Counted from the first letter of the stretch, positions 16,508 through 25,906 are shown. The stretch: 64,000 bases of DNA from Chloroflexota bacterium (GCA_016191435.1 JACPOQ010000032.1:248001-312000), one strand, 5' to 3'. A program made the numbers and translations. The notes: a model not told the origin generated them from the letters alone.

Positions 16508-16906
16508 GTGGCGCACGCGGACAACGGGGCATTCTTCCGCGAACGGTCCGGGCTTGCCGAGAGCCTGCACGAACTGTCGCTCAAGAGTGCCGCGCTGGCG
16601 ATCTGCATCCCACTGCTGTTTGGCGCGGGATGGGCCGTATCCGGACACTCGTTCGTACGCCACGACGGTGCCGACCATACGACGCCGATGCCGCTGCTTT
16701 CGGCGCTGCTGGCGTCGTTCGTGGTGGTGCCAATGCTCGCGCTGGTCGCGGCGGCGGCCGCCGGACCGGCGGTCGCGGGGATCGTGCGGGGGCCGGGGAC
16801 CCGCCAGCGCCGTGCGTTGCAGGCGCTGTTCGTTGTGGCGGTGGCGGCGTGGGGGCTGGTGACCGCGTACGCGCACGTAACCTTTCTCGTGCCGTTGATG
16901 ACCTGA
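16508..16906 (+). CDS. Small hypothetical membrane protein
   Basis: 132 aa if started at GTG 16508, which has GAGGGAG at good spacing; the track start ATG 16493 adds five residues. Three hydrophobic helices: SAALAICIPLLFGAGWAV, LLSALLASFVVVPMLALVAAAAAG and ALFVVAVAAWGLVTAYAHVTFLV. I recognise no family. TAGAGT at 16475-16480 could be its -10. It lies between yihY and the suf operon and may be co-transcribed with yihY. Confidence 0.55.
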   Translation: MAHADNGAFFRERSGLAESLHELSLKSAALAICIPLLFGAGWAVSGHSFVRHDGADHTTPMPLLSALLASFVVVPMLALVAAAAAGPAVAGIVRGPGTRQRRALQALFVVAVAAWGLVTAYAHVTFLVPLMT

Positions 16907-16954
16907 CCGCGGGGGGTTCGCGCCATTGGCCGCGTCGATGGCAGCGATAGACCG

Positions 16955-16970
16955 ACTTTGGCAACAAAGT
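16955..16970. promoter_or_regulatory. Candidate SufR operator
   Basis: Perfect inverted repeat ACTTTG-GCAA-CAAAGT located 12 bp upstream of the predicted suf -35 element. The likely ligand is the SufR-type repressor encoded by the first gene of the operon. Confidence 0.5.
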
Positions 16971-16982
16971 AGTTGAAAAAGG

Positions 16983-17011
16983 TTGAGTAGTCCCCTGTTC
17001 CGGCGTATCGT
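16983..17011 (+). promoter_or_regulatory. Predicted suf operon promoter (leaderless)
   Basis: TTGAGT (16983-16988), 17 bp, TATCGT (17006-17011). Transcription would begin at 17018, the A of the sufR ATG. GGAGG also sits here but only 1 nt from the ATG, too close to act as a ribosome site for it. Confidence 0.5.
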
Positions 17012-17017
17012 GGAGGT

Positions 17018-17659
17018 ATGCAAGGCACACGGGAGCGCGTCCTCGAGCTCATCATCCACCGGCGCCAGGCGCGCGTGGAGGAGCTTTCGACCGAACTCGA
17101 TATCACGACAGCGGCGGTGCGCCGCCACCTGGATAACCTGCGGGCGGACGGGCTCATTGAAGTGCGGGCGGTGAAACAGGCCACCGGGCGACCTTATTAC
17201 GCCTACCACCCGACCGAGCTCGCGGCGGGCGCCTTGCCGGCGGCCTATGCCGACCTGCTGGAGCGGATGTTGCGCAGCCTCGGCGAACGGGACGACGTGA
17301 CCGCGGCGGTGATGGCGAGCGTGGCCGAATCGGTGGCATCAAAACACCGTTCCGAGGTTGCCGGGGTAGGCGCGGACCCGGAAGAACGGGTGGTGCAGGT
17401 CACGGAGAGCTTGCGGAACGAGGGCATCCTCGACACGTGGCACAACGGGCCGGATGGCTACCACCTCTTCAATGGCACCTGCCCGTACCGCAAGGCGGCC
17501 GAGATTTCGAAGCTACCGTGCGAGTCCGACCGCAAGGCAATTGAACTGCTCCTCGGCCAGGACGTGGAGCAACTAAACCGCATCGTCGATGGCGCACCGG
17601 TGTGCGAATACCTCGTGCACCCGGCGCGGATACCGGCTGAATCGATCGAAGTTGGATAG
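17018..17659 (+). CDS. sufR: SufR-type Fe-S cluster-sensing transcriptional regulator
   Basis: 213 aa. N-terminal winged HTH (ERVLELIIHRRQARVEELSTELDITTAAVRRHLDNLRADGLIEVR), central helices, and a C-terminal sensor domain with Cys in a CX12CX27C arrangement (GTCPYRKAAEISKLPCESD ... APVCEYL), close to the cluster-binding cysteines of SufR proteins; the extra Cys of cyanobacterial SufR is replaced here, leaving three. First gene of the suf operon, 9 nt before sufC. It should repress the operon when carrying a cluster and release it under iron or oxidative stress. Confidence 0.82.
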   Translation: MQGTRERVLELIIHRRQARVEELSTELDITTAAVRRHLDNLRADGLIEVRAVKQATGRPYYAYHPTELAAGALPAAYADLLERMLRSLGERDDVTAAVMASVAESVASKHRSEVAGVGADPEERVVQVTESLRNEGILDTWHNGPDGYHLFNGTCPYRKAAEISKLPCESDRKAIELLLGQDVEQLNRIVDGAPVCEYLVHPARIPAESIEVG

Positions 17660-17668
17660 AGGAGACTC

Positions 17669-18430
17669 ATGACGAAGACACCCCTGCTGGAGATCGACAA
17701 TCTCCGGGCGAACATTGGCGATAAGGAAATCCTCAAGGGCCTCTCCCTGAGCATCAACGCGGGCGAAGTGCACGCGATCATGGGCCCAAACGGCTCGGGC
17801 AAGAGCACGCTCGCCAATGTGCTGATGGGCAATCCCAACTACAAGGCCACCGGTGGCGACGTGCGCTTCAAGGGCCAGTCGCTCCTGACGATGCCGGTCG
17901 ATGAGCGCGCGCGGCTCGGGCTATTTCTCGCCTTCCAGTACCCGGTGGCGATCCCCGGCGTGACGATGGTGAACTTCCTCCGCCAGGCCGTGAACGCGAA
18001 GAACGGCAGCGACGTCCCTATCCGCGAGTTCCGGCAGCTGCTCTTCAAGCAGATGGACCTGCTCAAGGTGGACCAGGATTTCGCGCGGCGCTATGTCAAC
18101 GACGGCTTCAGCGGGGGCGAGAAGAAGCGCGCCGAGATGCTCCAGATGGCGATGCTGCAGCCCGCGATGGCGGTCCTCGATGAGACCGACTCGGGCCTCG
18201 ATATCGATGCGCTGCGGACGGTGGCGGAAGGCGTCAACGCGCTCATGAACCCGGAGATGGGGCTGCTCCTCATCACGCACTACCAGCGCCTGCTGAACTA
18301 CATCAAGCCGCAGTTCGTGCATGTGCTCATCGATGGCCGGATCGCGCGCTCCGGGGGCCCGGAACTGGCGCTTGAACTCGAAGAATCCGGCTACGACGAG
18401 CTCGAAGCCGCCATGTTGGCGACGGCCTGA
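17669..18430 (+). CDS. sufC: Fe-S cluster assembly ATPase SufC
   Basis: 253 aa, ABC-type ATPase: Walker [10 protein letters not shown] near residue 37, Q-loop [13 protein letters not shown], signature [14 protein letters not shown], Walker [13 protein letters not shown] and switch His ITHYQRLL. The LDETDSGLD and SGGEKKR forms are specific to SufC. It binds SufB and SufD on the cytoplasmic scaffold and drives cluster assembly with ATP. ATG preceded by GAGGAG; second gene of the suf operon, 25 bp before sufB. Confidence 0.95.
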   Translation: MTKTPLLEIDNLRANIGDKEILKGLSLSINAGEVHAIMGPNGSGKSTLANVLMGNPNYKATGGDVRFKGQSLLTMPVDERARLGLFLAFQYPVAIPGVTMVNFLRQAVNAKNGSDVPIREFRQLLFKQMDLLKVDQDFARRYVNDGFSGGEKKRAEMLQMAMLQPAMAVLDETDSGLDIDALRTVAEGVNALMNPEMGLLLITHYQRLLNYIKPQFVHVLIDGRIARSGGPELALELEESGYDELEAAMLATA

Positions 18431-18455
18431 CCACCGCGGGAAAGGGTACGACTTC

Positions 18456-19862
18456 ATGACCACAGCACCAGAGCTGATCAAGCAAGAGGGCTACAAGTTC
18501 GGCTTCTTCGACGAAGAAGAGGCGCTGTTCAAGGCGAACAAGGGACTCACGCCGGAAATCGTCGAGATGATCTCGAGGATGAAGGACGAGCCAAAGTGGA
18601 TGCTTGAGTTCCGCCTGCGGGCGCTCGAACTCTTCCGCTCGAAGCCCAATCCGCCGTGGGCGACGGAGCAGCTGAACGACATCGATTTCGAGAACATCCA
18701 CTACTTCGTGCGCGCGACCGACAGGGACGAGCGCTCGTGGGAGGATGTGCCCGGCTACATCAAGGACACGTTCGACAAGCTCGGCATTCCCGAGGCGGAG
18801 AAGAAGTACCTCGCGGGCGTGGGCGCGCAGTACGACTCGGAGGTGGTGTACCACAACATCCGGGAGGACCTCGAGAAGCTTGGCGTCGTCTTCCTCGGAA
18901 CGGACCAGGCGCTGCGCGAGCACGAGGACGTGTTCAAGGAATACTTCGGGACGATCATCCCGCCGGCGGACAACAAGTATGCGGCGCTGAACAGCGCGGT
19001 GTGGTCGGGTGGGTCGTTCATCTACGTGCCGAAGGGCGTGAAGGTGGACATCCCGCTGCAGGCGTACTTCCGCATCAACACGCAGAACATGGGCCAGTTC
19101 GAGCGCACGCTGATCATCGCGGACGAAGGCAGCCAGGTGCATTACGTGGAAGGCTGTACGGCGCCGATCTACAGCTCGGACTCGCTGCACAGCGCGGTGG
19201 TGGAGATCATCGTCAAGAAGAACGCGCGGGTGCGATACACGACCATCCAGAACTGGTCGAACAACGTCTACAACCTCGTGACGAAGCGCGCGGCGGCGTA
19301 CGAGAACGCCGTCATGGAATGGGTCGACGGCAACCTCGGCTCGAAGCTCACGATGAAATACCCGAGCGTCTTCCTGATGGAGCCGGGCGCGCACGGCGAG
19401 ATCCTCTCGCTGGCATTTGCCGGCGCGGGCCAGCACCAGGACGCCGGCGGAAAGATCGTGCATGCCGCGCCGAACACGACTTCGACTATCATTTCGAAGT
19501 CGCTGAGCAAGGACGGCGGGCGGACGAGCTACCGCGGGTTGCTGAAGGTGGCGCCGGGCTGCGACAACGTGAAATCGACGGTGCGCTGCGATGCGCTGCT
19601 GATCGACGAGGCTTCGCGATCGGACACCTACCCGACGATGGAGATCGACGCCGAAAACGTCCACATCCAGCACGAGGCCTACGTCTCGAAACTGGGCGAG
19701 GATCAGCTCTACTACCTTATGAGCCGCGGGCTGAGCGAAGACGCGGCGGCGAAGATGATTGTGAACGGCTTCGTTGAGCCCATCGTGAAGGAGCTTCCGA
19801 TGGAGTACGCGGTCGAACTGAACCGGCTGATCGAGCTGCAGATGGAAGGCGCGATCGGCTAA
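18456..19862 (+). CDS. sufB: Fe-S cluster assembly scaffold protein SufB
   Basis: 468 aa from ATG 18456; the track ORF begins 45 codons early inside sufC. Family hallmarks: [77 protein letters not shown], and [25 protein letters not shown] near the C-terminus. The beta-helix core carries the conserved Cys (EGCTAP and [10 protein letters not shown]) used to build the cluster. Forms SufBC2D with its neighbours. Confidence 0.95.
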   Translation: MTTAPELIKQEGYKFGFFDEEEALFKANKGLTPEIVEMISRMKDEPKWMLEFRLRALELFRSKPNPPWATEQLNDIDFENIHYFVRATDRDERSWEDVPGYIKDTFDKLGIPEAEKKYLAGVGAQYDSEVVYHNIREDLEKLGVVFLGTDQALREHEDVFKEYFGTIIPPADNKYAALNSAVWSGGSFIYVPKGVKVDIPLQAYFRINTQNMGQFERTLIIADEGSQVHYVEGCTAPIYSSDSLHSAVVEIIVKKNARVRYTTIQNWSNNVYNLVTKRAAAYENAVMEWVDGNLGSKLTMKYPSVFLMEPGAHGEILSLAFAGAGQHQDAGGKIVHAAPNTTSTIISKSLSKDGGRTSYRGLLKVAPGCDNVKSTVRCDALLIDEASRSDTYPTMEIDAENVHIQHEAYVSKLGEDQLYYLMSRGLSEDAAAKMIVNGFVEPIVKELPMEYAVELNRLIELQMEGAIG

Positions 19863-19914
19863 CGGTGCCGCTACGGGCGCAACAATGCCCATTTCGAAGA
19901 GCAGGTGATTGCAG

Positions 19915-21225
19915 ATGGATTCTGCTGTTGAAACCAGGGATGGCGAGCTGACGCCCGACACAAGCCGCGCGCTGGGCGAACGGCTTGGCGATAAGCCGCG
20001 GATGGCGGCCTTGCGCGCCGAGGCGGCTCGCGAAGCTGGCCACCGCTCGATGCCCACGAGCGTTGAGCGGCCGTGGAAGTACTACGACGCGAGCACGCTC
20101 GACTTGAGCGCCTACCGGCCGGCGGTTGGCGCCATCGACCGGCGCGCCGCGGAGGTACGGAGCTGCCCGGTGACGGGGGAGCACGCAGCCGTCATCGCCT
20201 TCCAGAACGGGGAGGCCGTGTTCACCGAGGACGCCCCCGAGGGCCTGACGCTCGCGGCGTTCGATGCGGTTGATCCGGATGTGGCGGCCGGCAAGGCGCT
20301 GGCAGACCGGCTTGGCTCCGCGGTGCCATTCGCGCGCAACAAGCTGACTGCGCTGCACTATGCGTTCTTGCGCGGGGGCGTGCTCGTCCATCTCGCGCCG
20401 AACGTTGAGCTGCACGAGCCGGTGCGCATCCTGCGCGAGTATGTCTCGGACAAGCAGCTGGCAACGCCGCACACGCTCATCGTCACGGGCGCGAACAGCC
20501 GGCTCTCGGTCATCGAGGACTATCGCTCGGCGGAGGACGCGGATGTCGTCGCGCTGCCGGCGGCCGAGATCCTGCCGGGGCCTGGTTCGACGGTCCGCTA
20601 CACCGCGCTCCACCGCTGGGGCGCGAAGACGCGGGTATTCGGCGAGCAGTGCACGGTGACCGAGCGCGACTCCGCGCTCATCGGGTTGAGCCTGGTGACG
20701 GGGGGCGCGGTGGTGAAGTCGCACATCGAATCGTCGCTGGTGGGGCGCGGCTCTTCGAGCGAGCTGTTCGCTCTTGGCGTGGGGCGGGGGCGCCAGCACA
20801 CGGACTTCTTCACACTGCAGGACCATATCGGCCCGGACACGCGCAGCGACCTGCTGTTCAAGTCGGCGCTGAAGGACCGCTCACGGGCGGTGTATTACGG
20901 GCTGACGCGGGTGGGGCTGGGCGCGCGGAACGCCGACGCGAACCAGGAGAACCGCAACCTCATCCTGAGCAAGGGGGCGCGGGCCGATAGCGACCCGGTG
21001 CTCGAAATCCTCACGAATGACGTGATCCGCGTGAGCCACGGCGCCACGGCGGGCCCGGTCGACGAAGAGCAGCTCTTCTATCTGCAGGCGCGCGCGATCC
21101 CGCGGCTAGACGCGGAGGCGCTGCTGGTACGCGGGTTCCTCAGCCAGGTGCTGGACCGCGTGCCGGATGAGGCGCTGCGCGACGAGCTCGCCCAGGCGCT
21201 CGATGCCCGCATGGGGCAGGCCTGA
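19915..21225 (+). CDS. sufD: Fe-S cluster assembly protein SufD
   Basis: 436 aa from ATG 19915 (a TTG two codons earlier is the track start). SUF domain with VHLAPNVELHEPVRILREYVSD, SVIEDYRS, GRGRQHTDFFTLQDHIGPDTRSDLLFKSALKDRSRAVYYGLTRV and HGATAGPVDEEQLFYLQARAIPRLDAEALLVRGFL. The C-terminal VDEEQLFYLQARAI region matches the SufB/SufD fold, and the lower conservation in the first 100 residues is typical of SufD. Partner of SufB in SufBC2D, involved in iron acquisition. Confidence 0.92.
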   Translation: MDSAVETRDGELTPDTSRALGERLGDKPRMAALRAEAAREAGHRSMPTSVERPWKYYDASTLDLSAYRPAVGAIDRRAAEVRSCPVTGEHAAVIAFQNGEAVFTEDAPEGLTLAAFDAVDPDVAAGKALADRLGSAVPFARNKLTALHYAFLRGGVLVHLAPNVELHEPVRILREYVSDKQLATPHTLIVTGANSRLSVIEDYRSAEDADVVALPAAEILPGPGSTVRYTALHRWGAKTRVFGEQCTVTERDSALIGLSLVTGGAVVKSHIESSLVGRGSSSELFALGVGRGRQHTDFFTLQDHIGPDTRSDLLFKSALKDRSRAVYYGLTRVGLGARNADANQENRNLILSKGARADSDPVLEILTNDVIRVSHGATAGPVDEEQLFYLQARAIPRLDAEALLVRGFLSQVLDRVPDEALRDELAQALDARMGQA

Positions 21226-21240
21226 GGCAGGCGGCAAGGG

Positions 21241-22512
21241 ATGAAGATGAGCACCCGCATGGCACTGCTGGACGTCGAGCGGATCCGCGAGGACTTCCCG
21301 ATCCTGTCGCAGCAGGTCAACGGGCGCCCGCTGGTGTACCTGGACAACGCAGCCACCACGCAGAAGCCGCGGCAGGTGATCGACGCGCTGGTGCGGTACT
21401 ACGAAACGTCCAACGCGAACATCCACCGGGGGATCCACACGCTCGCGGTGCGGGCGACGGAGCAGTACGAAGCGGTGCGCGGCAAAGCCGCGCGGCACAT
21501 CGGCGCGAACAATGAGCGGGATATCGTGTTCACGCGCAACGCGACGGAGTCGATCAACCTCGTCGCGCGGGCCTGGGGCGACGCGAACATCGGCGAGGGC
21601 GACGAGATCGTGCTAACGCTGATGGAGCACCACTCGAATATCGTGCCCTGGCAGCTGTTAGCACGGCGCAAGGGCGCGGTGGTGCGGTACGCCGGCATCA
21701 CTCCAGGCGGGTACCTGGACATGGATAGCCTGCGCGAAGCGGTCGGGCCGCGGACCAAAATGGTGAGTGTGGTCCACGCCTCGAACGTGCTCGGGACGAT
21801 CAATCCCATCGCCGAAGTGGCCGAGATCGCTCACGCGGTGGGCGCGCTGGTGCTTGTTGATGGCGCGCAAAGCGCCCCGCACTTGCCACTGGATGTGACG
21901 GAGCTCGACTGCGATTTCTTCGCGTTCTCGTCGCACAAGATGCTGGGCCCGACGGGCGTCGGCGTGCTCTGGGCGCGGGAGGGGCTGCTCGACACGATGG
22001 ACCCGTTCCTCGGCGGCGGGGAGATGATCTCGCTCGTGCGGCCGGACCACTCCACGTGGGCGGACGTGCCGCACAAGTTCGAAGCCGGCACGCCAAACAT
22101 CGCGGGCGTGATCGCGTTTGGCGCGGCGCTGGACTACCTGCGCGATATCGGCATGAGCGACGTGCGCGCCCACGAGGCCGCCATTACCGCGTATGCCATG
22201 GACGCGCTGAAGGACGTCCCGGGGCTCTCGCTGCACGGCCCAACCGACGTGCGCGACCGCGGCGGCGCCGTCAGCTTCGCGATCGACGGCATCCACCCGC
22301 ACGACGTGAGCACGATCGTCGACGGCTACGGCGTCGCCATTCGCGCCGGACACCACTGCGCGCAACTGCTGATGCGCTGCCTGAATGTGCCGGCGACGAG
22401 CCGCGCGAGCTTCTACATCTACAACTCCCAGGCCGAGGTCGATGTGCTGGTGGAGGCGCTCAAACAGGCCGTGGAGGTGTTTTCGCGTGGCGATGCCCGA
22501 ACCGCCGTTTGA
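21241..22512 (+). CDS. sufS: Cysteine desulfurase SufS
   Basis: 423 aa. PLP-dependent aminotransferase class V fold: LVYLDNAATTQKPRQVIDAL, NIHRGIHTLAVRAT, LTLMEHHSNIVPWQ, the PLP Lys in CDFFAFSSHKMLGPTGVGVLW, and the sulfur-carrying Cys in RAGHHCAQLLM. It takes sulfur from cysteine and hands it to SufU. ATG 21241; ATG 21247 could also serve. Its 3' end overlaps sufU by about 20 nt, consistent with the tight SufS/SufU coupling of Gram-positive-type SUF systems. Confidence 0.94.
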   Translation: MKMSTRMALLDVERIREDFPILSQQVNGRPLVYLDNAATTQKPRQVIDALVRYYETSNANIHRGIHTLAVRATEQYEAVRGKAARHIGANNERDIVFTRNATESINLVARAWGDANIGEGDEIVLTLMEHHSNIVPWQLLARRKGAVVRYAGITPGGYLDMDSLREAVGPRTKMVSVVHASNVLGTINPIAEVAEIAHAVGALVLVDGAQSAPHLPLDVTELDCDFFAFSSHKMLGPTGVGVLWAREGLLDTMDPFLGGGEMISLVRPDHSTWADVPHKFEAGTPNIAGVIAFGAALDYLRDIGMSDVRAHEAAITAYAMDALKDVPGLSLHGPTDVRDRGGAVSFAIDGIHPHDVSTIVDGYGVAIRAGHHCAQLLMRCLNVPATSRASFYIYNSQAEVDVLVEALKQAVEVFSRGDARTAV

Positions 22513-22948
22513 CGACCTCTACCGCGAAGTGATCCTCGACCACGCGAAGAAGCCGCGAAACCGCGGCAGGCTCGCCGATAGGACCCAGCACGCGGAGGGC
22601 ATGAACCCCGTGTGCGGCGACGAAATCGCGCTGGACCTGCGCGTGGCGGGCGACCGCATCGCGGACATCGCGTTCGAAGGCCAGGGCTGTTCGATCAGCC
22701 AGTCCAGCGCATCGATGCTGACTGAGCGGCTGAAGGGGACGACCATCGACGAGGCCGCGCGCGTGGCGGCATCGTTCAAGGCGATGCTCATTGCCGGGGC
22801 AACGCCGGCGCCGGAACTCGGCGACCTCGAAGCGCTGCACGGGGTGGCGAAGTTCGCCGTCCGGGTGAAATGCGCCTTGCTCTGCTGGAATGTCCTGCAG
22901 GAAGGGCTCGAACAAGCACGACGACAACTGGCCCGAGGAGGCACGTGA
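22493..22948 (+). CDS. sufU: SufU zinc-dependent sulfurtransferase / IscU-like scaffold
   Basis: 151 aa from ATG 22493 (GTG 22487 possible). IscU-like fold with the three SufU cysteines: NPVCGDEIAL, GQGCSISQSSASML and VKCALLCWNVL; the Asp after the first Cys and the stretch between the second and third Cys match SufU rather than IscU. It accepts persulfide from SufS. Overlaps sufS, and its TGA overlaps the next ATG (TGATG). Confidence 0.92.
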   Translation: MPEPPFDDLYREVILDHAKKPRNRGRLADRTQHAEGMNPVCGDEIALDLRVAGDRIADIAFEGQGCSISQSSASMLTERLKGTTIDEAARVAASFKAMLIAGATPAPELGDLEALHGVAKFAVRVKCALLCWNVLQEGLEQARRQLARGGT

Positions 22949-23268
22949 TGGCTGAAACAACCGCAGCGCCAACGTACGAAGAGATGCGCGAGAAGCTCGC
23001 GGAGGTCAAAGACCCCGAGATCAACATGAGCATCGTCGAGCTCGGGCTGGTGTACGGCATCGAGTTCGACGACGGCATTGTGAACATCACGATGACGCTC
23101 ACCAGCCCCGGCTGCCCGCTCGGGCCCGTCATCCGGGGCGAGGCATACGCGAAGATGAAGGAAATCCCAGGCGTGAAGGACGTGGACGTCCAGATCGTCT
23201 GGAACCCGCCGTGGGACCCGCGCACGATGGCGAGCGAAGACGTGCGCATGCAGCTGGGGATCTGGTAA
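22948..23268 (+). CDS. DUF59/MIP18 family Fe-S assembly factor (SufT-like)
   Basis: 106 aa from ATG 22948, sharing one base with the sufU stop. The DUF59 domain fills it: EKLAEVKDPEINMSIVELGLVYGIEFDDGIVNITMTLTSPGCPLGP, with the conserved DPE and TSPGCP Cys, then VKDVDVQIVWNPPWDPRTMASEDVRMQLGI. Related proteins help mature Fe-S enzymes. Last gene of the suf operon; the shared Cys-containing loop suggests a cluster carrier or targeting role. Confidence 0.88.
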   Translation: MAETTAAPTYEEMREKLAEVKDPEINMSIVELGLVYGIEFDDGIVNITMTLTSPGCPLGPVIRGEAYAKMKEIPGVKDVDVQIVWNPPWDPRTMASEDVRMQLGIW

Positions 23269-23362
23269 ACGTCGGCGCCCGCGGGAGGCCCCTCGCGGCT
23301 GAATGGTGGCCCTTGCCGCGCGCCCCCGTGAGCCTCAGCGCCTCCTGAAAAGGGGATCCGCC

Positions 23363-24178
23363 GTGGCCACAACCGCTGAAAAACGAACGCACTTCCGGGC
23401 ACTGCACGAATCGGGGTGCTTCGCCATCCCGAACCCGTGGAACGTGGGCAGCGCGCAGCTGCTCCAGCACCTCGGCTTCCAGGCGCTGGCGACCACGAGC
23501 TCGGGGTTTGCGTGGTCGCAGGGGCGGCCGGACAACGGCGTGCCACGCGACGTGGTGCTCGGGCACGTGGCGGCGATCGCCGCGGCGACGGACCTGCCGG
23601 TGAATGCTGACTTCGAAAACGGGCACGCGATAGACGCGGCCGGCGTGGGCGAGAGCGTGCGGCTGTGCGTGGAGACGGGCGTCGCGGGGCTCTCCATCGA
23701 AGACTCCACCGGCGATCCGGCGAATCCGCTGTTCGACTTGCCGGAAGCGGTGAAACGGCTCTCGGCGGCGCGAAAGGCCATCGACGCGGGGGGCAGCGAA
23801 GTGCTGCTGACGGGGCGGGCCGAGAACTTCATCGCGGGGCGGCCGGACCTCGATGACACCATCCGGCGGCTGAAGGCGTATGCGGAGGCGGGCGCCGATT
23901 GTCTCTACGCGCCCGGCATCCGCACTCCCGAGCAGATTGCGGCGGTGGTGGAGGCCGTGGCGCCGAAGCCGGTGAACCTCCTGGTCGGGGGCGCGTGGGG
24001 GCTCACGATGGCGGATATCGCGGCGCTTGGCGTGCGGCGGGTGAGCGTCGGCGGGGCACTGGCCGCGACCGCGTGGGCTGCGGTCATCGAGGCGGCGACG
24101 GGGCTCGCGGAAGCAGGCAGCTTCGAGGGCTTTCGCCGCCCGAAGCTCAACATGAACGCACTGTTCGCCGAGCAGTAA
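23363..24178 (+). CDS. Isocitrate lyase/PEP mutase superfamily protein
   Basis: 271 aa from GTG 23363, behind AAAAGGGG; the track start lies 20 codons upstream. The TIM barrel shows NPWNVGSAQLLQHLGFQALATTSSGFAWSQG, the metal-binding VNADFENGH, and GLSIEDSTGD with the catalytic acidic residues. Members cleave or rearrange C-C or C-P bonds (PEP mutase, oxaloacetate hydrolase, 2-methylisocitrate lyase). The Cys-containing lyase loop (KKCGH) is absent, so isocitrate lyase itself is unlikely. Substrate unknown. Confidence 0.8.
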   Translation: MATTAEKRTHFRALHESGCFAIPNPWNVGSAQLLQHLGFQALATTSSGFAWSQGRPDNGVPRDVVLGHVAAIAAATDLPVNADFENGHAIDAAGVGESVRLCVETGVAGLSIEDSTGDPANPLFDLPEAVKRLSAARKAIDAGGSEVLLTGRAENFIAGRPDLDDTIRRLKAYAEAGADCLYAPGIRTPEQIAAVVEAVAPKPVNLLVGGAWGLTMADIAALGVRRVSVGGALAATAWAAVIEAATGLAEAGSFEGFRRPKLNMNALFAEQ

Positions 24179-24203
24179 GCTCCGGCCGGACGTGTAGGGG
24201 GCC

Positions 24204-24233
24204 GTGACAGCCGGGCGGCAGCCTGACTAGAAT
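24204..24233 (+). promoter_or_regulatory. Predicted leaderless promoter of the CoA-transferase operon
   Basis: GTGACA (24204-24209), 18 bp, TAGAAT (24228-24233). The predicted start point is 24240, the A of the ATG; no Shine-Dalgarno is present. Confidence 0.55.
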
Positions 24234-24239
24234 CGGCCC

Positions 24240-25433
24240 ATGGCGCAGCCACTGGCTGGATTGCGGGTACTCGAGCTCGGGACGTTCGTCTCGGCGCCCT
24301 ACTGTGGGAAGCTGTTCGCGGGCTACGGCGCGGACGTCATCAAGATCGAGCCACCCGGGGGCGACATCGCCCGCGCGCACGGTCCATTCAAGGATGAGCG
24401 GCCAGACCGGGAGACAAGCGCGCTCTTCCTCTACCTGAACACGGGCAAGAAATCGGTGGAGCTGGACCTGCGCACGCCAGCCGGGCGGGATGCATTCCTG
24501 CGGCTGGCGGCGACGGCTGACGTCGTCATCGAGAACTTCCGGCCGGCGGACTTGCGCGCCCTGGGTGTCACCTACGAGGCGCTGCGGGCGGTGAACCCGC
24601 GCATCACCCTGGTTTCGATTACGGCGTACGGGCAGGACGGACCCTACGTGGACTACCGGTCGAATAACCTCACGGCGTTCGCGATGGGAGGCCAGATGTT
24701 CATCACGGGGACGCCGGAAGGCGGGCCAGTGAAGAACGGCGGCTACCAGGCGGACTACCAGGGCGGGCTGAACGCGTTCTCGGCGGCGACGATCGCCGTC
24801 CTGGCGGCGGAGCGGGATGGTGCCGGCCAGCACGTCGATATCAGCGTGCAGCACTGCATGGCGCCGTTGCTGGAAGCGGGGATCCCGTACTACAGCTATC
24901 TCGGGCGCTGGGCGCCGCTGCGGCGGGGCAACCACATGGCGAGCTTCATCGGCATCTACCCGTGCCAGGACGGCCACCTCGGCGTCCACGTGATGCCGCG
25001 TAACTGGAAGCCGTTCACCGACGCGATCGGGCGGCCGGAGCTGTTCGAGGACCCCCGCTTCACCACGCAGGCAGACCGCGTAGTGAACAACGACGAACTC
25101 ATGGGCGAGTTGTACGCGTGGGCCGCGACTGAGACGAAGCTCGATGTGTACCAGCGCGCAGGGCGGATGCGGGCGCCGATTGCGTTCGTGCACACGATGG
25201 CGGACCTGTTGGAGAGCCCACAGCTGAACGTGCGCGGATTCCTCCAGCGCATCGAGCACCCGATCGCGGGAGCGGCGACGTACCCGGGACCACCGTGGTG
25301 GATGGGCCCGGACGCCTGGCGCGCCGGCCGGGCGCCGCTGCTGGGCGAGCACACGCAGGAGGTGCTCGCGACGGTCGCCGGCATGTCCGCCGCGGAGATC
25401 GCGCGGCTCGGGCCGGCGGTGCCGGCTACATGA
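24240..25433 (+). CDS. Family III CoA-transferase
   Basis: 397 aa. LAGLRVLELGTFVSAPYCGKLFAGYGADVIKIEPPGGD opens the N-terminal fold; the catalytic Asp is in GQHVDISVQHCMA; the C-terminus has HPIAGAATYPGPPWWMGPDAWR and APLLGEHTQEVL. It transfers CoA between carboxylates. First gene of a three-gene operon, coupled by ATGA to a 158-aa unknown and, through it, to another CoA-transferase. The predicted promoter is leaderless. No substrate evidence. Confidence 0.86.
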   Translation: MAQPLAGLRVLELGTFVSAPYCGKLFAGYGADVIKIEPPGGDIARAHGPFKDERPDRETSALFLYLNTGKKSVELDLRTPAGRDAFLRLAATADVVIENFRPADLRALGVTYEALRAVNPRITLVSITAYGQDGPYVDYRSNNLTAFAMGGQMFITGTPEGGPVKNGGYQADYQGGLNAFSAATIAVLAAERDGAGQHVDISVQHCMAPLLEAGIPYYSYLGRWAPLRRGNHMASFIGIYPCQDGHLGVHVMPRNWKPFTDAIGRPELFEDPRFTTQADRVVNNDELMGELYAWAATETKLDVYQRAGRMRAPIAFVHTMADLLESPQLNVRGFLQRIEHPIAGAATYPGPPWWMGPDAWRAGRAPLLGEHTQEVLATVAGMSAAEIARLGPAVPAT

Positions 25434-25906
25434 CGCCGCGTGAGGAGGTCGCACGGGCGATGGCGTTCTTCGGCACGACCGACGATATCGCGCTGCTGCA
25501 CGAGGTTATCGCGGAGGTTGCGCCGCGGGCCCGCCGGCTCGTCGGCCAGTACCTGGCGAAGGGCACGGAGGAGAGCATCCCCGGCCCGGCCGAGCTGCGG
25601 CCCGCGCGCGAGCCGACGACGCGCGAGCAGGCGCTCAAAACGCTCCGCGCGACCAACGACTTCCCGCTGCTCCAGGTGCTGGCACGAAGCGCCGGCCAGC
25701 GGATCGAGGCGATCGAAGTGGCGGCTTCGGCCGATTTTCCGGAGGGCGTGCGCGTGCACGTGCCGGAGAAGCCGGGCTACCCGCGGGGCGGGCGGATCCT
25801 GGCGGGCACGGTGGAGATAACGGGGACGATGCTCCAGGTGTTGCTCGATAACGGCGAGACGTGGCAGGGGCCGCCGAGTCTCGCCGAGCTGGCGGGGCCG
25901 CCGTGA
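25430..25906 (+). CDS. Hypothetical protein coupled between two CoA-transferases
   Basis: 158 aa from ATG 25430, overlapping the previous stop (ATGA) and overlapped by the next gene's GTG (GTGA). N-terminal half helical (VARAMAFFGTTDDIALLHEVIAEVAPRARRLVGQYLAKG); C-terminal half predicted beta (GVRVHVPEKPGYPRGGRILAGTVEITGTMLQVLLDNGETWQGP). No signal peptide or membrane helix. I do not recognise it. The double coupling implies stoichiometric production with the two flanking CoA-transferases, perhaps as an accessory subunit. Confidence 0.7.
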   Translation: MTPREEVARAMAFFGTTDDIALLHEVIAEVAPRARRLVGQYLAKGTEESIPGPAELRPAREPTTREQALKTLRATNDFPLLQVLARSAGQRIEAIEVAASADFPEGVRVHVPEKPGYPRGGRILAGTVEITGTMLQVLLDNGETWQGPPSLAELAGPP

